From Echinococcus granulosus (Eukaryota > Platyhelminthes > Cestoda > Cyclophyllidea > Taeniidae), in contig NW_020170382.1 of the NCBI RefSeq assembly GCF_000524195.1, forward strand, positions 501,099-565,098: 64,000 nucleotides of DNA. The letters run 5' to 3'. Position numbers and translations under genes: made by a program. The notes below the pieces were generated by a model. It saw only the letters and a list, made by a program, of their open reading frames with translations. It searched no databases and was not told the origin of the DNA. Below are positions 59,701 through 64,000 of this stretch, in pieces (within the stretch, counting starts at the first letter, position 1; each line of letters starts with the position of its first letter).

Positions 59701-62700
59701 CAAAATGTGGCCTTCGCGAGAAGGCGTTTCAGTGAGCGGTAGATCGAGACGACCCGCAAAAATAGGAACATTAGCTAGTGGCTCAAGTTAATGCACAAAT
59801 TCAGAAACTAGGCGTTCTCAACCTCCTTACAAATCTATTTTGATACCTTGGTGAGTAAACTCAAGTACGTGATTTTGTTCAAAGGAATTCTACTTATTTA
59901 GTCGCCATCAGTTGAGCTTAAAACGGATCTTCTTGACTTTGGAGTGGTGTGTCCGGACCAAAGCCTTACAAAGGAGACGTGCCTGCGTAATTCCTCCTCC
60001 ACTTCGCTAACGTGGTCTACTAACTGCCCACAAGAGGTCTGCTAAGGTCCCCCAGTTTTATAATTAGGCTAAAACCTTTGTAAGTAGTTAATTTTATTTT
60101 GAAAAACTGCAGAGAGATTCACCATTTTCCATCAGACCTTCAAGGGGCACTATTAAACCAAAACAAGAACAGCCGATCTGGGTAAAATTCCATCCACAAA
60201 GTGTTGATTACTTCCAGGAGGAAGTCGAATTCAGGGTGGAAGGAGCCCCGCTACCTCCAAGGTAAGCCAGAATACTAAAAAGAAATTTATTTTAAGAGCT
60301 ACAATTGCAATCTTAACTTACCATTTTCTTTTACATACGAAGAACTCTCAGCTTGATGGGAGATGCCCAAATTGCGAATGTCACAATGGAACCCCAAGAA
60401 ATTCAAATTGACAAACTCTATGTAACTATTCCTCGGAGTTTTGACATAAAATTGAAGAATCCTAGTCCGGTGCCAGCCAAATTTTGCTGGCTAACAGTAA
60501 GTTCACCAACTCTAAATTGCTTAAAGGCAAAATATGAGACTGATGAATTTCAAAAGGCGAAGTTTGAAATATAAATCATCTGGTTAGCAAGTTCATAAAC
60601 AAAGAGAATGTTTTTATTCTAGATGAGATTAAGTGGATTAAGTGTTCATTTTCATTACGAGTTTCATTTCCACCCTACCGTGAAATATTATTTTTTAACA
60701 AGCCAACAAATTAATTCGTGCAGTTATAAAATAAAAATCAACTAACTACAGAGAACTTCTTATAATATTTTATTCATTGGAATAATCACCATTAAAATCT
60801 TTCCCCTTAACTAAAAACACCCCTATCACGTCCAAATTTATGTGGTCGTGTGGTTGTCTAGTGGTGGTCCCGAAAAAGCCTATTAATCACAATTTGAAGA
60901 AATGCTATGAGAGTAATACGGAGGATGAAGATAAAAAAGATGAGACAATATTACCCGATCAACTCAATCAAAGGTAAAATCTTCTCACAGTTATGTTCTT
61001 TGGGTTTATGACGTTTGGGATTTTGAATGACTTGTAAGAATCGGGCTTTATTCCCAGTAGTAGATTAGTTTTGGCTACCCTGACTTTTTTAGAGGTGAGG
61101 CTCTTTATTGTACATCTTTCGACCGCGTCGTTTTGCAGACAGTGGGGGATGTATCATCCATAATGGCTTGATTTTCAGTAAGCCACAAGATGGGATATCT
61201 GGCATAATCCTGTAAGGATGAGATAATGCGTGCCTCAGAAGTATGGGATAGTTAGAGTGGGTGCATTGTTTGCGAATGATCTATGATGAGATGTTTCGGG
61301 TCATCTAGCATTGAATTATTTACACTGCTTCTCATCAGTCTGTCAGTGGGTCAACGACCAACTAGGCCACAGCAATGGCGCCACTTCACTGCGTGACGCA
61401 GGTGAAGGAAATATGCAACAGATTGATTCGGCACAAAGGCATTTTTCACTTGTCATTTGTTATCTGGCATGCGAGAACTGTTTGACGAGCTGTCACCACA
61501 ACCTCGCCATCCCGTTTGGTGTCCACGTTAACCAAGTATTCTATCACTCGGGTGAAGCTTTACTAAAAGTTTGACTTGACACCCCCTTCGACCATTATTT
61601 GACTGTACAGTAACACTGCAAAGAGCGGACTTTCCTGCCAATATTGATGCAACAGTCTCACTCTTGAGTATTCTATCACCACCTTTCAAATAAACACTTG
61701 GATCACTCGGTTTCGAATGCTACGATTTGCCACCTCATCTGTCACCACCTTCTCTTCGAATGGTCTTCAGCAAAGGTGGCTATGCTGAGAAGCTGGTTTC
61801 TGCAACTTTGCAGGCAAATTCAACTTGACTAGTGAAGTAGACAAAGCGGAAGATCTCGCGGCTCATTCAACCCACATTATATAAAATGACATTTGGTAAT
61901 AGGAGGAAAGTGGTTGAATTCACAGTAGCAAGTACTGTCTATGCTACACTAACCCATTTCCTTGCATCTATATACCTCTCTCGCTATTTATCTATATCCT
62001 TATCTATCTCTCTGTCTCTGCACTTTTTCGTCAATCCGTCTATCCATCATTTATCTACTCGAGAGTGTTTCAAACAACTTGAAGATATGCAAGAAAACTT
62101 CCTCCGTTTTCCTCCCACCCCCTCTCCTCTTTCTCCCTCTTTTTCCCTTCCTTCTTCTTCCTGGTCTTGGAATTCTTAGCGCTTTTCCTGTTTTTTTGTG
62201 CCAAATAGACATGACTATTCAATCAGTCAATGGTGGAGGAGATGGCCCTACTCTGATTTGCACATGACAAAGCGACACCTCGTAATGATGGCGTGCTTTC
62301 TCATGAGATGTGGTACCCTTTAAAGTAACCTTAGGGTATAAGAGAGGGAGAAGGGGGTTAAGGCGCTGTTTTGCCTCATCTTTCGTAGTCGTCAGATGTT
62401 TCTTCAGGTGACAATTATCGCTATTTACGTAAATAATATAGATAAGTAAATGTCGAGGTGGATGTGCAAATGCGCCCACTTCACAATTTCCCTATTGAAG
62501 TGTCTGCTACTCCTGATTAACACCTTTTTTGACATCAGCTCTCGATCATTAAATAATTACTTGCGAAATAGAGCAGAAAGCTTGAAAATAAAAATAAGAC
62601 AGAAGAGAGGGTGGTTATGACTGGGTTTTGTTTCTTAGGGCAAATCTTTTTAAGAAAGTACGATTGGTGGAAATGCGTTTTGTTGGAAGAGAACTGGTAA

Positions 62701-64000
62701 ATTGCAATGGCAGTTATTGTACCAAACAGACTACCGTACGAATCTTTCTGCAATCATTTGGTTTTTCTAAAATATCCCAGTCTTGTTCTTATCCATTAAT
62801 TGATGCATTACAGACCTAAATTCCCTTTTACTGCCTAGACTATCAAATGCCCATCCTCCTAATGCATACTGGTAGTTCCTATTGACATCAAAACCAAACC
62901 TCGAAATCTAAAATCAGCAAAACGAAATGCGTCTCTTATTTACTCGAAAAAAAACCTCTAAAACCATCATCGCATTTAGGCTGAATGCACAGAACTGAGG
63001 TCGGTCTGTGTAAGTTTATTCCCAACGCAAGGTTGCATTCGGCCAAGCCAATGCGTAAACGTTGTGGTCACCCTTACGGCCATTGCACTGGTAAGTGAAA
63101 ACAGGGTTATGCCACAAATGTCATGTAGTAAATGCAAAAGCATGTCAAATGTTGTATTTACCAGTGTACAACATCACATTGCTCTGACGTCTTGTTAAAA
63201 ATGCTGTTGCTAGTAAAACTGACCGCAAAATTTTTATGCTGATATGCCAGCATTTGTTAAGCCGATGCCTATGCGGAAACAGCGTAATTGATGGGCAAAA
63301 TGCTATAGTGAGGAAGATACTTTAGGAAGCAGAAATTTCGGCAGTCAACAGCATTGAAAGTAGTTTTAGCAGGTACCGGTCTAACTTGTTTCTGTCATCG
63401 GATACATCACCATTCCAGGCTACTTGAGTAGATTAGTTTTAGGATTTATGTTGATAATACTAGAGACAAATTCCTTAGCATAATCTGCGTAGCACATCGA
63501 GACTTTTCTGAAGCCAAAAGAAAACATAGTAATCGGGCGGATTATATATTGCAGATGGAGAGAAGGGCTGGGGGAGGCTACTGGCAAGGCCCGGAGGCCA
63601 CGCCGCTTAGCGAAAGTACAAAGGTGGAGGCTTGAGTTTCCACGTACAAAAAACCTGTTTTGATAATTAACAAAAAATTGCCTCACAGACCATTTGAGTA
63701 GGAGCATGTGTTTTATGGAATAAAACGTATCCGCATTGACTACATGATGTACATGCCGAAATCGGTGATCCAGGCACAATTAAAACGCTACTAACGTATT
63801 TAACTTATTTTAGGAGAATATCAGGGACTACGTATTACCATGCACCATAGATGGGATGTCTGACCCGCTTGAATTTAAAATATCTGCGGCTGTTTTGGGA
63901 CTCTCTTGCAGGATATCCATGCCGCCAAACGGTACTACAATGAAGTGAGTTGGCTTGAATGCCTGATGTTGATAAGAGTTTTTGAGTTTCAAACCTTTTC
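56738..64000 (+). CDS. Multi-ASH/MSP-domain ciliary protein (HYDIN/DLEC1/CFAP47/CFAP74 class), partial
   Basis: Supported exons: 56738-56920, 56961-57067, 57136-57298, 57372-57540, 57574-57715, 58380-58562, 59392-59631, 59902-60036, 60113-60261, 60343-60496, ~60862-60974 (frame not tied in) and 63814-63944. Phases close from 56738 to 60496. The protein is a chain of about 100-residue beta-sandwich repeats of the ASH/MSP type. Landmarks are LIAPGLSCSFLVKL, VVDMGPCLVNSTISKLFPL, MQVKFRPPVSGEF, LKLRNEGNVTL, LDFGVVCPDQSLTKETCLRN, WVKFHPQSVDYFQEE and IKLKNPSPVPAKFCWL. Such proteins build the central-pair apparatus or other axonemal structures. Both ends are missing: the frame enters 56738 in mid-codon and the 63944 donor leads past the window. 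The large 60.5-63.8 kb interval probably hides more exons. I cannot say which family member it is. Confidence 0.8.
60975..63488. other. Large intron(s) of the ciliary gene
   Basis: Between a probable exon ending at 60974 and the next secure exon at 63814. Short chance ORFs, a pyrimidine/TATC-rich tract (61968-62166) and repeat copy 9 are present. One or more small exons may be overlooked. Confidence 0.5.
61968..62166. repeat. Pyrimidine-rich low-complexity tract with degenerate TATC/TCTC repeats
   Basis: Degenerate TATC and TCTC units near 61975-62055 followed by an almost pure C/T run at about 62099-62162. Simple-sequence DNA in an intron. Confidence 0.7.
63489..63670 (-). repeat. Dispersed ~190-bp repeat, copy 9 (inverted)
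   Basis: Reverse copy: GTAGCACATCGAGACTTTTC start, AGGCTACTGGCAAGGCCCGG and AGGCCACGCCGCTTAGCG core. It lies in an intron of the ciliary gene about 145 nt before the 63814 exon. Confidence 0.65.

Noticed and set aside
61311..61574. 87-codon plus ORF in the ciliary gene's large intron
   Set aside because: No ASH-type pattern, poor splice sites and no recognisable domain.

Overview
This is a 64 kb piece of an animal nuclear genome, most likely a flatworm (parasitic cestode or trematode type). The genes are split by GT-AG introns, many only 29-40 nt long and mixed with introns of 1-3 kb. The intergenic DNA is AT-rich, repeats are dispersed through it, and there is one 100-N scaffold gap (3273-3372). 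Nothing looks prokaryotic: there are no operons, CRISPR arrays or insertion sequences. Species cannot be fixed from the window.

Layout, left to right. (1) 1-1115, minus: the 5' part of an RNF14-type RBR E3 ubiquitin ligase (RWD, RING1, IBR), running off the left edge. (2) 3656-~14880, minus: a TGF-beta superfamily type I receptor-like gene with a 10-cysteine ectodomain, one membrane helix and a kinase-fold domain whose catalytic residues are replaced. It reads as a transmembrane pseudokinase and is the most interesting item here. (3) 15428-25705, plus: a complete Nup358/RanBP2 in 21 exons, ending after a third Ran-binding domain and lacking a cyclophilin domain. It is divergent from gene 2. 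(4) 27153-32207, minus: phosphopantothenate-cysteine ligase (PPCS), four exons, one 3 kb intron. (5) 33263-39857 or slightly beyond, minus: a BICRA/GLTSCR1-like subunit of a SWI/SNF complex, in at least 13 exons. (6) 42954-47527, plus: a complete importin-7/8 gene in 15 exons. (7) 53412-53990, minus: an intronless linker histone H1 with a TATA box. (8) 56738 to the right edge, plus: a multi-ASH/MSP-domain ciliary protein of the HYDIN/DLEC1/CFAP47/CFAP74 class, partial. The stretches 47.5-52.8 kb, 54.1-56.7 kb and 60.5-63.8 kb are gene-poor and hold copies of a roughly 190-bp dispersed repeat.

The genes are mostly unlinked housekeeping functions: ubiquitin ligation, nuclear pore and import, CoA synthesis, chromatin, axoneme. 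Nup358 and importin-7 belong to the same transport pathway, and H1 is a known importin-7 cargo in animals, but I see no sign that their proximity is functional. Exon models were built by hand from splice signals, reading-frame continuity and recall of family sequences. For RANBP2, IPO7, PPCS and most of BICRA all exon phases close exactly, which supports the models strongly.
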